This document shows, piece by piece, positions 11,489 through 23,679 of a DNA stretch of 64,000 nucleotides. Source of the stretch: Terriglobia bacterium (lineage in GTDB: Bacteria; Acidobacteriota; Terriglobia; Bryobacterales; Bryobacteraceae); the NCBI GenBank assembly GCA_021325235.1, contig JAJPHN010000015.1:124001-188000 (forward strand), in the 5' to 3' direction. A model generated the notes under the pieces. It was not told the origin of the DNA. It ran no database searches and saw only the letters and a program-made list of their open reading frames with translations. Each line of letters starts with the position of its first letter. Position 1 is the first letter of the stretch. Made by a program: the position numbers and the translations under genes.

Positions 11489-12400
11489 ATGAGTACTCTG
11501 GTTACTATTGAGGGCGCTGCGCGTCCCCGGCTGCCCGTCTGGCTTCGTAAGAGCGAAACGCATTTCCCTGCCCTGCACGCTTTGAAAACGGACCTGCGCG
11601 CGCGCCGTCTGCACACCGTCTGCGAATCGGCTCGCTGCCCCAATATCCACGAATGTTTCCATCGCGGCGCTGCCACTTTCATGATCCTCGGCAATCTGTG
11701 CACGCGGGGTTGCACCTTCTGCTCGGTTCCGAAAGGCTCGCCCGCCAAGCGCGAATTCACACTCGATCCCGACGAGCCGGCGCATGTGGCCGAGATGGCA
11801 GCGCAGATGAACCTGCGCTATGTCGTGATTACGTCGGTGAACCGCGACGATCTCGCCGACGGTGGCTCCGAGCATTTCGCTGAAACCGTGCGCCAGGTGC
11901 GCCGCGCCTTGCCCGAAGCTCGAGTGGAAGTGCTCACACCCGATTTCTGCGGTGATCTTTCGGCGGTTGCGCGCGTGCTCGAGGCCGGACCTCACGTCTT
12001 CAACCACAACATGGAAACGGTAAAGCGCCTTTACCGCCGCGTGCGCCCGCAAGCCCATTATGTGGAGTCGTTGCAGGTGCTTCGCTTCGCTAAAGAGTAC
12101 AGCCCCAACACACTCACGAAATCGGGCGCGATGCTCGGACTCGGCGAAACGCCCCAAGAAGTTGAACTGCTCTTGCGCGATATTCACGCGGCCCATACCG
12201 ACGTCGCGACCCTCGGGCAATATCTGCAACCCACGCGCCGCAATCTGCCCGTTGCCGAATACGTCACCCCGGCGCAGTTCAACGCTTATCGCGACTACGG
12301 CCTTTCTCTTGGTTTCAAAATGGTCTTCAGCGGACCGTTCGTGCGCAGTTCCTATATGGCCGACGAGGTGAACCATCGCGCCACGCGTGAGCATGCTTAA
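11489..12400 (+). CDS. lipA: Lipoyl synthase
   Basis: A 303-residue radical SAM enzyme that inserts two sulfurs into octanoyl-lipoyl domains. It carries the auxiliary cluster motif CESARCPNIHEC (Cys 45, 50 and 56), the radical SAM motif CTRGCTFC (Cys 71, 75 and 78) and the C-terminal RSSYMADE, whose serine ligates the auxiliary cluster. Length and motifs are canonical. It overlaps the lnt start by 14 bases, so the two are translationally linked, although lipoylation and lipoprotein acylation are different pathways. Confidence 0.97.
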   Translation: MSTLVTIEGAARPRLPVWLRKSETHFPALHALKTDLRARRLHTVCESARCPNIHECFHRGAATFMILGNLCTRGCTFCSVPKGSPAKREFTLDPDEPAHVAEMAAQMNLRYVVITSVNRDDLADGGSEHFAETVRQVRRALPEARVEVLTPDFCGDLSAVARVLEAGPHVFNHNMETVKRLYRRVRPQAHYVESLQVLRFAKEYSPNTLTKSGAMLGLGETPQEVELLLRDIHAAHTDVATLGQYLQPTRRNLPVAEYVTPAQFNAYRDYGLSLGFKMVFSGPFVRSSYMADEVNHRATREHA

Positions 12401-13854
12401 CGCCTACTATCGCGGCGTTCTGCTTCACACACTGCTCTCTCTCTTAACTGCCGGCCTGCTTTTGCTCGCCATGCCGCGCTTCGATCAGCGCTGGCTTGCC
12501 CCTATCGCACTCACGCCCCTGCTCATCGCGCTCGCACGCACACGCCATGCCGCTCAGCGTTTCTTCTACGGCTGGGCCGCGGGCATCTTCTACTGGGCCA
12601 TGCTTTGTACCTGGATCCAGTTTGTGCTCGCGGTGCACGGCGGTCTCGGCGAAGCTGGCGGCTGGGCCTGCTTTGTGCTCTTCGCGCTATACAAAGGTCT
12701 TCATCTCGGTGTGTTCAGCGCGCTCGCTGGTCCGCTCATGAATCGGGCCTACGCGATCCCCGCTGTGGCTGCTCTATGGACCGGCCTCGAGCGCACCCAC
12801 GGCACGTTCGGCTTCGCCTGGCTCGATCTGGGCAACCTCGGCATCGATATGTCCCTGCCGCTGCGGCTCGCTCCCTTTATCGGTGTCTATGGGCTCTCGT
12901 TCGTCTTCGCCATGATCGCCGCCGCGCTGGCCTGTGTTTTCCTGCGCCAATCGCGTCTCAAACTGCTGCCGCTCTGCGCACTTCCGCTGCTCTGGCTGCT
13001 CCCGCGCATTCCCGAAAACATCCCCGCTACACAGTCCGCGCTGGTTGTTCAGCCGAACATCGATCCGTCCATCGATTGGAACAGCCTGCTGCAGGATGAA
13101 ACCGAGCGAAGACTCGTTTTTCTCTCGAATGCTCTCCCGGCCCCGCTCATCATCTGGCCCGAGTTGCCCGCGCCCCTTTACTATTACGACGACCCAACCT
13201 TTCGGCGCCTCGCCACCGGCATCGCCGAACGCCACGGCTGGTTTCTTTTCGGCACGGTCGCGTACACAGGCGAGCATCAGCCGATGAACACGGCTCTGCT
13301 GCTCGGTCCCGATGGCTCCGTTGCAGGGCGCTACGACAAAATCGATCTCGTTCCGTTCGGCGAATTCGTCCCGCCGTTTTTCTCGTTCGTCAATCGCATC
13401 ACGCGCGAAGCCGGCGATTTTGTTCCCGGTCACGACATTCGCATTCTGAACACCACCCAGGCCCGGCTCGGCGTTTTCATCTGCTACGAATCAGCCTTCC
13501 CGGATCTCGTCCGCCAGTTCTCGCGTTCTGGAGCAAACGTGCTCGTTAATCTCTCGAATGATGCGTATTTCGGTCGCTCGGAAGCGCATCAGCAGCATCT
13601 ACTCGTGGCGCGCATGCGCGCGGTCGAAAACCGCCGTTATCTCATCCGCTCCACCAACGATGGCATCAGCGCCGTAATTGATCCGGCTGGACGTGTAACC
13701 AGGCGTCTGCCCCCGTACGAGCAAGCCGCTGCGCCCATCCGTTTCGGACTGGTCACCGCGACGACGTTTTATGCGCGTCACGGCGACTGGTTCGCCTGGA
13801 GCTGCCTCGTTTTCTCGCTCGCGCTTTGCGGCTGGCCTGTTGTCGCGAAGCGAT

Positions 13855-15988
<2,134 letters not shown>

Positions 15989-16168
15989 CACCCGCGCCTG
16001 GGCTCGCGAACAGAACGTGCGGTATGATCTGGCATAAATCCTCGCGTTTAGGAGTCCAACACGCCAGCTTCGCAGCGCCCGTACGGTCCCGATCCGCGCA
16101 GTCTAGCCGCCGTCGAGCGCTATATCTGCCAAAACATTTCCGCCTGGTTCCCGTTTCTAGATAGCCCG

Positions 16169-17206
16169 GTGACGATCTCTCACGAGAGCGTCGCGCGCCC
16201 GGCAACAAACTTGCTCGTGCGTTTCGTCGCTTCAGATGGCGTGCGGGAAACACGGGTAATCGCGAAATGGGCCCCCGTGTATCCGGAAAACAATGAGGGA
16301 CTGACGGAGTTCCATCATTACCGGCGTTTTCACCGGGCGCTTGGCCATCGTGCATGCGTCCGGTGCCCTCTTCCCCTTGCATTTCTCCGAGACGAAAACG
16401 TCCTGCTGACCAGGGAAGATCCCGGCGTGCCGTTCCGCGATGTTCTGCGTTCAGTAGGACCCAGGTCAGCCCCCATCGATATTCTGCGCACCTGCGTGCT
16501 TTGCGCACGCTGGTTGCGACAGTTTCATCATCTGATGCCTTTGTCACGCGTTCCCGTATCGTCAGCGATCGTAAACCTCAAACGGCTCTGGCCGGATCTC
16601 AGTGATGCCAACCGGATCGGCGACAAGCTCAATCTGATCCTGACTGGCGATCTGCGGCGACGCATTCAGTCGAACTACGAACGGCTATGCGAGTGTACGT
16701 CTCTTTGTAGTTCTGGCAGCATTCATAGAGATTTCGGTCCGGGCAACATTCTGTGCACAGAACACAACATAACGGTTCTTGACGCGGCTTCCAACCAGAT
16801 CGGTCCGCAGCTTATCGATGTCGCAGAGTTTGTAGCGTATCTTTATCTGCTGCCGGTAACAACCCTCCACACGCGGCAAGCGTGCCGAAAGTTTGCGAGG
16901 ACCTTTCTGGATAGTTATCTGACGTCGAGCGTATGGAATCCGGGCGAAGAAATGCTTTTCAGACTGCTCGCGATCGTTTCCGCAATTCGCACGGTCGAGC
17001 GCCAGATCAGACGTCTGGAACATCTGCCTCGTCCTGCGCGTTCGATAGCGTGGCGCTACTTGGCCCTTCGTTACAGCAATGCGCTAAACTGCTTGATCGA
17101 CGACAATGTGGAATCCCTCGGCCTGTTTTCGAAAATCTCCAACCCACGCGCAATTCGTGGATTTCCAAGTCCAGGCGGTTCCTTCACGTTAGTGCCTCAG
17201 AAATGA
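16169..17206 (+). CDS. APH/choline kinase-like phosphotransferase family protein
   Basis: A 345-residue protein of the aminoglycoside/choline phosphotransferase fold. The catalytic loop is IHRDFGPGNIL, followed by ITVLDAASNQIGPQLIDVAEFVAYL, the DFG-like metal site. The usual WE after the metal Asp is absent. The substrate is unknown and antibiotic resistance should not be assumed. The first standard start is GTG 16169, but the frame stays open to 16052 and the upstream codons read like protein. TAGGAG at 16049-16054 sits six bases before an in-frame ACG at 16061, so the true protein may have 36 more residues. It overlaps the convergent SecA-like gene by 18 bases. Confidence 0.7.
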   Translation: MTISHESVARPATNLLVRFVASDGVRETRVIAKWAPVYPENNEGLTEFHHYRRFHRALGHRACVRCPLPLAFLRDENVLLTREDPGVPFRDVLRSVGPRSAPIDILRTCVLCARWLRQFHHLMPLSRVPVSSAIVNLKRLWPDLSDANRIGDKLNLILTGDLRRRIQSNYERLCECTSLCSSGSIHRDFGPGNILCTEHNITVLDAASNQIGPQLIDVAEFVAYLYLLPVTTLHTRQACRKFARTFLDSYLTSSVWNPGEEMLFRLLAIVSAIRTVERQIRRLEHLPRPARSIAWRYLALRYSNALNCLIDDNVESLGLFSKISNPRAIRGFPSPGGSFTLVPQK

Positions 17207-19420
17207 GCGCATTCGGCGGCGTAGCCCCTTTATGATCCGCTCGCCGAGCCTGCCAAACGGCTCGTCGGTGGTCAGATACGTCCAGGTTGCGCCGCGCTCA
17301 AAGCGCTGTTCGCTTGCGAATTTGAGTTCGCCGTTCTCGATTTCAGCCGTCTCAAAAGCGGCTCTTACTTCGAGTGGAACAAGCCGCTCGAACTCCTCAA
17401 AGATCGCGCGCTCGCCTTTCAGAAACTCGTAGAGCGGATCGCGCCCGCCCCACGAAACCCAGTGAATGCCGCCCTTTAGTTCGGCAACGTTCGCCAGATA
17501 ATCCGCCCACAGATCATCCAGAATCAGCAGCGCGATGCGCCGTCCCGCACGCTCGAGTAAGTCTTCCCCGACTTGCCCCGCGAGTTCGCTATAGAGCTCC
17601 GCACCGGTCATCGAGCGTACGCTCCAGTCCGGCGCGTCCAGAATCTCCTGCCGCCACGCGCGCATTTCGCGGCGATGCTGCTCGACAACCGTCTCGTATT
17701 TCCAGAGCAGTTGACGAATCTCGATGTTCTGGCTCTCTGCCGTGCGCTGTACGCTTTCGATATCTGGATTGTTCCCGATCCCGAAACGCACCAGCAGATC
17801 GTCTTCGAGGCTGATGAAAAATCGCGACTGTCCCGGATCACCCTGACGGCCGGCGCGACCGCGTAGCTGATGATCGATTCGCCGCGCTTCGTGACGAGTG
17901 GTGCCAATCACGTATAAGCCGCCGAGTTCTATTACGCGCTCGCGCTCCTGCGGCGGATTGCCGCCGAGCAAAATGTCCGTACCGCGGCCGGCCATATTGG
18001 TCGAGATCGTGAGGGCACCGAGCGCCCCGGCTTGTGCAATGATCTGCGCCTCCGCCTCGTCGTTGCGCGCGTTCAGCACGGAATGCGGAATACCGGCAGC
18101 GCGAAGACGGCTGCTGAGCCGCTCAGACTCCTCCACACTGGCTGTTCCAACGAGCACGGGCCGCTCAGTCGCATGTGTCCGCCTGATCTCTTCTACGACC
18201 GCTTCGTCGCGCACCGACCGCGTCGGGAAGACCACGTCAGGCAGATCGTGCCGGATCATGGGCCGGTTCGTGGGAATCACGCAGACAGGAAGCTTATACA
18301 CCCGCCAGAATTCATCGGCCTGCGTTGCCGCGGTTCCCGTCATGCCACAGATGCCTTCATACAACCCGGCGAGCGCCTGCACGGTGATCGAGCCGAGAAT
18401 ACGCCCTTGCGTTTTCAACGCCACCTGCTCTTTGGCCTCGATGGCGGATTGCAGTCCGGCCGGCCAGCGGCGATTCTGCGCGATGCGGCCTTTGAACTCG
18501 TCCACCAGCTCCACCGCGTTCTGCTTGACGATGTAATCAACGTCGCGGCGCAGAAGCACACGCGCATGCAGCGCATCCTGAATCGCCGTGAGTACGCGCA
18601 GGTTTTGGGGATCGAATAGGCTACCGGTTCCCAGAGACGCTTCCAGACGCCGTATACCCGCATCCGTCAACTGAACGTTCCGCGCAAAATTATCCACGAA
18701 GTAGTGGATGCGCGGATGAAGCGCGGCGACCAGACGATCGACGCGGCAGGCGAGCGCCGGATCATCCGCCAAACCGCCCGCAATCACCAGCGGGATACGC
18801 GCTTCGTCAATCAGAATGGAGTCCGCTTCGTCGATCACTGCGAACGCAAACGGCCGTTGAACCACTTCTTCACGAGCGAGCGCCAGGCCATCACGCAGGG
18901 AATCGAAACCGACCTCGTTGGCGGTTGCATGCGTGATGTCGCAGGCATACGCAGCGCGCCGCTGGCTGGCGCTCATGTCCTGCCCGATATGCGCTACTGT
19001 CAGTCCGAACCATTCGTAGATGCCGCGCATCCATTCCGCATCGCGCCGCGCCAGATAATCGTTGGCGGTCAACACATGAACACCGCGCCGTTTGTGCGCG
19101 TACCAGACGATCGCGGGAACAGCAGCTAACGTCTTGCCCTCGCCCGTCTGCATCTCGGCAATCTCGCCGCGCGCAAGCGCTAGTGCGCCGAGCAGCTGCA
19201 CATCGAACATACTCAGTCCGAGCACACGTTGCGCAATCACCGCAGCCGCGGCACAAACAAACGCGATGTCGGGCGAACGATGGACATCGCGGACTCGATT
19301 CTTCAGCTCGCGATCCGATAAGGCTCCGAGCAGCTCGCGCTGCTGATGGATCGCACGCAGTTGCTCTTCAGGCTCGCGATCGCGCAGCCTCAAAAAACGC
19401 AGTACGGCTTCAAAGGACAC
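17189..19420 (-). CDS. Short SecA-like translocase ATPase (SecA paralogue)
   Basis: A 743-residue DEAD-type motor related to the preprotein translocase SecA. The N terminus has FDVQLLGALALARGEIAEM, then Walker A MQTGEGKT (90-97), DEAD (197-200), and near residue 470 TNMAGRGTDILLGGNPP and RGRAGRQGDPGQSRFFISLEDD. E. coli SecA has about 900 residues. This protein is about 150 shorter, with no C-terminal zinc-binding tail and a reduced helical wing/scaffold region. It is most likely an accessory SecA2-type motor rather than the housekeeping one. A small signal-peptide ORF lies just upstream on the same strand, and a membrane protein gene is divergent. Confidence 0.87.
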   Translation of the reverse strand: MSFEAVLRFLRLRDREPEEQLRAIHQQRELLGALSDRELKNRVRDVHRSPDIAFVCAAAAVIAQRVLGLSMFDVQLLGALALARGEIAEMQTGEGKTLAAVPAIVWYAHKRRGVHVLTANDYLARRDAEWMRGIYEWFGLTVAHIGQDMSASQRRAAYACDITHATANEVGFDSLRDGLALAREEVVQRPFAFAVIDEADSILIDEARIPLVIAGGLADDPALACRVDRLVAALHPRIHYFVDNFARNVQLTDAGIRRLEASLGTGSLFDPQNLRVLTAIQDALHARVLLRRDVDYIVKQNAVELVDEFKGRIAQNRRWPAGLQSAIEAKEQVALKTQGRILGSITVQALAGLYEGICGMTGTAATQADEFWRVYKLPVCVIPTNRPMIRHDLPDVVFPTRSVRDEAVVEEIRRTHATERPVLVGTASVEESERLSSRLRAAGIPHSVLNARNDEAEAQIIAQAGALGALTISTNMAGRGTDILLGGNPPQERERVIELGGLYVIGTTRHEARRIDHQLRGRAGRQGDPGQSRFFISLEDDLLVRFGIGNNPDIESVQRTAESQNIEIRQLLWKYETVVEQHRREMRAWRQEILDAPDWSVRSMTGAELYSELAGQVGEDLLERAGRRIALLILDDLWADYLANVAELKGGIHWVSWGGRDPLYEFLKGERAIFEEFERLVPLEVRAAFETAEIENGELKFASEQRFERGATWTYLTTDEPFGRLGERIIKGLRRRMRSFLRH

Positions 19421-19451
19421 GTTTGCTCTCCTGATTTCGACAAAGAACGGT

Positions 19452-19727
19452 TTAAACGAAATCGGAGGTAAGCGGCGGAGGGCGCTGGAAACGGGCGGCG
19501 AGCTGGGGCTGCGGCTTCGGACGAGACGTGAAATCCGTCAAGCTCGAGGAAAACCGTTGCACGCGCCGCCGCGGAGCTCTGGCGGGAAACTGCTGCTCCG
19601 CTCGACAGATCCAGACAACCTGCGTTTCCGCGTCGAGAGCAACAGAGGGCACGGTCGCCTGCGTTGCCACCAACGCGAGCAGTGCGGCTACAACATACCT
19701 GGCGAGCGCGCGTGCCACTTGCCTCAA
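19452..19727 (-). CDS. Small predicted exported protein upstream of the SecA paralogue
   Basis: A 91-residue ORF with a TTG start. The N terminus looks like a signal peptide: basic residues, then YVVAALLALVATQATVPSVALDA. The mature part is short, Arg/Pro-rich and contains SSSLTDFTSRPKPQPQ. No family is recognised. It ends 31 bases before the SecA-like gene, so the two could be one operon and this protein a client or helper. The AGTGT-CTC-ACACT inverted repeat at 19728-19740 lies directly before the start. The ORF lies antisense to the upstream extension of the DUF697-like frame, which does not look coding there. Confidence 0.42.
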   Translation of the reverse strand: MRQVARALARYVVAALLALVATQATVPSVALDAETQVVWICRAEQQFPARAPRRRVQRFSSSLTDFTSRPKPQPQLAARFQRPPPLTSDFV

Positions 19728-19766
19728 AGTGTCTCACACTCAGCACGCATTCGAGACAATAAAAGC

Positions 19767-21050
19767 ATGTCGAGCACCGCCCAGGCTGCTGCTGCCGATT
19801 CCGCCGTGCTCGAAGGGCTGCGCCGCCGCGGTCAGTTCCTGATCTCGGGGATGTTGTGGGCCGCAGCCGCCGGACTGCTCTTTGTATTTACAGGTTGGGC
19901 GATTTTCGTCTACCACTACACTCTCGCCTTCGCCGAGCGCGTTCGCACCAGCCTGGGATTCGCTCGGCCCGGTTCTGGTCCCGATTGGTTTCTGCTGGCG
20001 ATTCTGGCGGCCGGCCCGATCCTGACGGTCATTGCCGCCATACTCCTCGCGTCCTGGTATCGGCGAATCTGGAGCCGCCGTCTACGCGCGGTTTGGCCCG
20101 AGCGCCGATCCCGTGCGCGTCATTCGCGTTGGGAGATGCTTCCTCATCGCGCCAGCCAGCCGCATCGCGCGCGGCGCACCGAATATCTCACGGCTCTGCT
20201 CGCCTCCGACGCCTGGTGCGGCGTTTCGTGTTCCGCGCCCGCTGACAATTATGAGGCCTGCGCCAACGCACTGCTGCTCGAGATGGAGCGCGACGTCGCC
20301 GAACGCGCGCTCACCACCGGCTTAACGGTCGGTCTAAGCCGCAATCGGTATCTCGATCTGTTCACCATCTTTGCCGCCGCGCTCGAACTTCAGCTGCACG
20401 TACTTTCTCGCTTGGGTAAACGGCCGTCCTGGCACGCCTGGCGTCTGCTCATCCAGCGCTGCGGGGCGAGTCTCTTTCTGAACAGCTATCTCAACCGGCA
20501 GGATGCGCTTTCCCTCAATCTCATGATCAAGAAAGCCGGCATGGGCCTCTATGCCTCGGGCGATCTTATGGAAAACGCCGCGCACCATCTCTCGGAAAGC
20601 GATTTCGATCTCGATGAAGCCCTGAATCTGCAGCATGGCGGTCTGCTCGGTATGGCCACCAAGGGCATCGAGCTGGGCGCAACCATGGCGCTCACCGTGG
20701 GCCAGGTCGGATTGCACGTGCTGGGCAGTCTGATCGAGTCTGTCGGCGATGAACTTGCCCAGGGCGCTCTTGCCGCAGGCATCATCTATTACCACGGCAT
20801 GGCGCTTGCGGCCGACACGCTCGCCCTCGACCGCGTGCATCGCGCCTCTCCCGAAATGACGCGCAGTTTTCGCGAGGCGATATGGAAAATGGGCGAGATC
20901 GCCGGTTCCATTCTGCGCGACGTCGTTCGCCAGCGCCGCTCAGCCTTCCGCGAAAGGCGCCGGCAGATGGTACGCTCGCTGCCTAAGAGCGCCTACCTGC
21001 GCATCCAGAATCTATTCGGGAAAAAAGCAGAAACGGCGCAGCCTGGCTGA
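19767..21050 (+). CDS. DUF697-like (YcjF-type) membrane protein
   Basis: A 427-residue protein from ATG 19767; the frame is open 210 bases further upstream, but that part reads as noise and runs through the promoter region. It has two N-terminal membrane helices (FLISGMLWAAAAGLLFVF and WFLLAILAAGPILTVIAAILL). A later domain resembles the DUF697/YcjF helix pair: AERALTTGLTVGLSRNRYLDLFTIFAAALELQLHVLSRLG. The segments between residues 290 and 350 are rich in Gly/Ala and may also be membrane-inserted. It is divergent from the SecA paralogue, a context that hints at an envelope role. Function is unknown. Confidence 0.72.
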   Translation: MSSTAQAAAADSAVLEGLRRRGQFLISGMLWAAAAGLLFVFTGWAIFVYHYTLAFAERVRTSLGFARPGSGPDWFLLAILAAGPILTVIAAILLASWYRRIWSRRLRAVWPERRSRARHSRWEMLPHRASQPHRARRTEYLTALLASDAWCGVSCSAPADNYEACANALLLEMERDVAERALTTGLTVGLSRNRYLDLFTIFAAALELQLHVLSRLGKRPSWHAWRLLIQRCGASLFLNSYLNRQDALSLNLMIKKAGMGLYASGDLMENAAHHLSESDFDLDEALNLQHGGLLGMATKGIELGATMALTVGQVGLHVLGSLIESVGDELAQGALAAGIIYYHGMALAADTLALDRVHRASPEMTRSFREAIWKMGEIAGSILRDVVRQRRSAFRERRRQMVRSLPKSAYLRIQNLFGKKAETAQPG

Positions 21051-21068
21051 GCGCTCCGCAAGCGCGCT

Positions 21069-23570
21069 TCAGCGAAACGTACTGTACTCGATCCGATTTC
21101 CGTCGGTGCGGAAGCTGATCAGACCGCGCTGATCCGTGCGCAGGATCACCACGTGATGCTCGTTCAACCGCTCGAGCACTGTCGGATGCGGATGATGGAA
21201 GAGATTCTGGTAGCCGTCTGAAATCATGGCAAAACGCGGCTGCAGCACCGAGAGGAAATCCTCCGAAGTCGAGGTCTTGCTGCCGTGGTGGCCGACCTTG
21301 AGCAGCGTCACCGGACGGAGCATACCGCTCTGCAGCATGTCGTTTTCCGCTAGTGCCTCGGCGTCGCCCGTCAGCAACACGCGATGTTTCCCATACGAAA
21401 TTTCGAGTACCAGCGAATCGTTGTTACCGGCGGTTTCAGCAGGCTCATAGTCGGGCGATGGCGCAAGTATCCGAATCTGCGCGCCCCCGATCGTGAAAGC
21501 GTTGGGTGATCGCCGGAGTGAGCGAATGGCCACCTGATCCGCCTTTGCATGTTGCCGCACATTTTCCCAGGCGGGGCTATCGGGTTCGGCTCCGATCCAG
21601 AGCTGGCGAGGATGAAAATCGTCGAGAATCGCGGGCAACCCGCCCATGTGATCCGAGTGTCCGTGTGTCAGCACGGCGTAGTCCAGGCGTCGAATGCGGC
21701 GGCTCCAGAGATACGGTGCGACTACATCTTCGCCCATGTCGATTTGCGGCTTGCGCGTCATGCGTTCCGCGCCGGGAAATCCTCCGGCATCGACCAGCAT
21801 CGTTTCGCCATCCGGAAAAGCAACGAAAAGGCTATCGCCCTGGCTGACGTCGATGGCTGAAATTTCCAGAAACCGCGGCGCGATCTCCGGCTTCCAGGGC
21901 TGCCAGCAGATCACACCGAACAGCGCGAGCGAAGCGGCCAGCGCGGGCGCGATCCAGAGCGGTTTCTGCCTGCGAATCGTGTAACCGAGCAGAATCAGCG
22001 AGCCCGCGAACGCGATGGCCACCGTGATTGGAAGCGCGGCCAGACGCCAGCTGGGCTCAAATCCGGCGTGCCAGGTGGCGATTCGTTCGGCAAAAACGAG
22101 CAGGGCCTTCGTTAGCAGCGCGAGCAGATGCGAACCCGTAGCAATCGAGGCGAAGCCCAGCGGAACCACCAGCGAAAGCAGCGGGATGATGACGATATTC
22201 GCCGAGAGCCCGGTAATCGACAGCCGGTGGAAGTAGGCGATCATCGGCAGCGCGAGGCCAAACTGGACGCAGGCGGAGACGATCACCGTATCGGCGACAA
22301 AAACGCCCAGGCGAACGCCCCAGACCACCAGAAAATCGGCCGCCTTCGCGCTGAGTCCGCAGAGGCGAAGCGTGCGCGAAACGAGCCGCAGTTCCACCCG
22401 CCACTGCCCGGCGCGTTCGGCCAGTTGCGGATCGTAGCGGAGCTGGTCGAAGCGCGTAACCGCCGCGCGCAGAGGCTTCGTAAAGCGCTCCATAACCGGA
22501 ATGGCGAAGGCAGCGATCGCGGCGGCAGACAGGAACGAGAGCTGGAAACTCGGATCAAAGAGCTGATCCGGCGCGAAGGCCAGGTAAATCAAACCCACCG
22601 CCGCCAGCGCATTCAGAATTCTGAGCCGCCGGAAGAAGTAGCTGGCGATCAGAAATAGAGTGAAGCCACCGGCGGCCCGAACCACCGGCGAACTGAATCC
22701 GGTGATAAAGGCATACAACCAGCTCACAGTGGCTGCCACCGCCATGGCCTGAATCCGCCGCACCCGCAGCACTCGCAGGAGCAGCAGGATCGTGAATGCC
22801 AGCACCGAGACATGCTGGCCGGAGATGACGAGCGCGTGGTAGGTCCCGGTTGTACGGAAATCGGCCGTCCAGCGCCGCTCCACACCGCCGGTTTCGCCCA
22901 GCAGGGTTGCCTGTAGCAGGCCGGCCGTATGCGGATCGTCGGGGTAAAGCGCCCGAATGCGGTCGAGCGCCCAGGTCCGAACAGCGTACAGCAAACCGAC
23001 CGCACGGGAGCCGCAAGCGCCCGGCTGCAGGTGGATGTCGCCGGGACTCGAGATCGAGCCGGTCCAGTAGATATGCTGCGCCGCCAGGTACCCGGCATAG
23101 TCGAAGGCGTCCGGGTTCTGGAAATTGCGCGGAGAGCGGACTTTCGCCGCAGCTTCGATCTTCTGGCCGTAGGGTAGCTGCAGGCCGCCGCCGTTCTTCA
23201 GGTTCACCGTCAGCCGGATGTTGGCCGCTGGGCCGAGCGCAAGCGTAAACTGTTCGCGTTCCGGCGAAAACACCGACGGATTCACCACGCAGCCGCTGAG
23301 TAGTACTGTTTCGCCATCTTCGGCGTTCAGCCGGGGCGTTTTCCCGGGCCGGTGCAGCACCTGGGTTGCAATTCCGGCCACGAAACAGGCCGCGAGAAGG
23401 GCAGCAAGTTTCGCGCCTGGGCGATTTTGCCAAACGAAGCCAAGCAACAGGCAGCCGCCTGCGAAGGCAACCGGGAATACTAAGTCACTGAAAGTAAAGT
23501 AGATGAAGTGTGCGAGCAGGATGCCGAGCGCCATGGCGCCGGCCGGGAGCAGTAAGGGTTCGCGCCGCAA
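21069..23570 (-). CDS. comEC: ComEC/Rec2 family DNA uptake channel
   Basis: An 833-residue inner-membrane protein expected to form the channel for single-stranded DNA during natural transformation. The order is an N-terminal DUF4131 region with an OB-like soluble part, the multi-helix competence domain (about 225-520) and a C-terminal metallo-beta-lactamase domain. The latter carries ISAIDVSQGDSLFVAFPDG, THGHSDHMGG near 634-642, LLTGDAEA and LKVGHHGSKTSTSE. Length and order match full ComEC. The start is TTG 23570 or ATG 23534. No other competence gene is in the window, so function as a transformation channel is inferred from family. Confidence 0.92.
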   Translation of the reverse strand: MRREPLLLPAGAMALGILLAHFIYFTFSDLVFPVAFAGGCLLLGFVWQNRPGAKLAALLAACFVAGIATQVLHRPGKTPRLNAEDGETVLLSGCVVNPSVFSPEREQFTLALGPAANIRLTVNLKNGGGLQLPYGQKIEAAAKVRSPRNFQNPDAFDYAGYLAAQHIYWTGSISSPGDIHLQPGACGSRAVGLLYAVRTWALDRIRALYPDDPHTAGLLQATLLGETGGVERRWTADFRTTGTYHALVISGQHVSVLAFTILLLLRVLRVRRIQAMAVAATVSWLYAFITGFSSPVVRAAGGFTLFLIASYFFRRLRILNALAAVGLIYLAFAPDQLFDPSFQLSFLSAAAIAAFAIPVMERFTKPLRAAVTRFDQLRYDPQLAERAGQWRVELRLVSRTLRLCGLSAKAADFLVVWGVRLGVFVADTVIVSACVQFGLALPMIAYFHRLSITGLSANIVIIPLLSLVVPLGFASIATGSHLLALLTKALLVFAERIATWHAGFEPSWRLAALPITVAIAFAGSLILLGYTIRRQKPLWIAPALAASLALFGVICWQPWKPEIAPRFLEISAIDVSQGDSLFVAFPDGETMLVDAGGFPGAERMTRKPQIDMGEDVVAPYLWSRRIRRLDYAVLTHGHSDHMGGLPAILDDFHPRQLWIGAEPDSPAWENVRQHAKADQVAIRSLRRSPNAFTIGGAQIRILAPSPDYEPAETAGNNDSLVLEISYGKHRVLLTGDAEALAENDMLQSGMLRPVTLLKVGHHGSKTSTSEDFLSVLQPRFAMISDGYQNLFHHPHPTVLERLNEHHVVILRTDQRGLISFRTDGNRIEYSTFR

Positions 23571-23644
23571 GCAAAGTAGTGGGCCCTGGCGCGAAAAGCT
23601 CTTTCGGGTCCATACCCCGGTAAACCGAAAGGACTAACAGGTAC

Positions 23645-23674
23645 TTGACATATAAATGAAACTAGCTTCATACT
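23645..23674 (+). promoter_or_regulatory. Sigma-70-type promoter in front of an ORF-free transcript
   Basis: A perfect -35 box TTGACA at 23645-23650 is followed after 18 bases by CATACT (23669-23674), which matches the -10 consensus at four of six positions. The surrounding DNA is much more AT-rich than the rest of the window. It points toward the terminator at 23776-23812, with no ORF in between. A TTGACA this good is rare here. Confidence 0.5.
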
Positions 23675-23679
23675 AAAGG

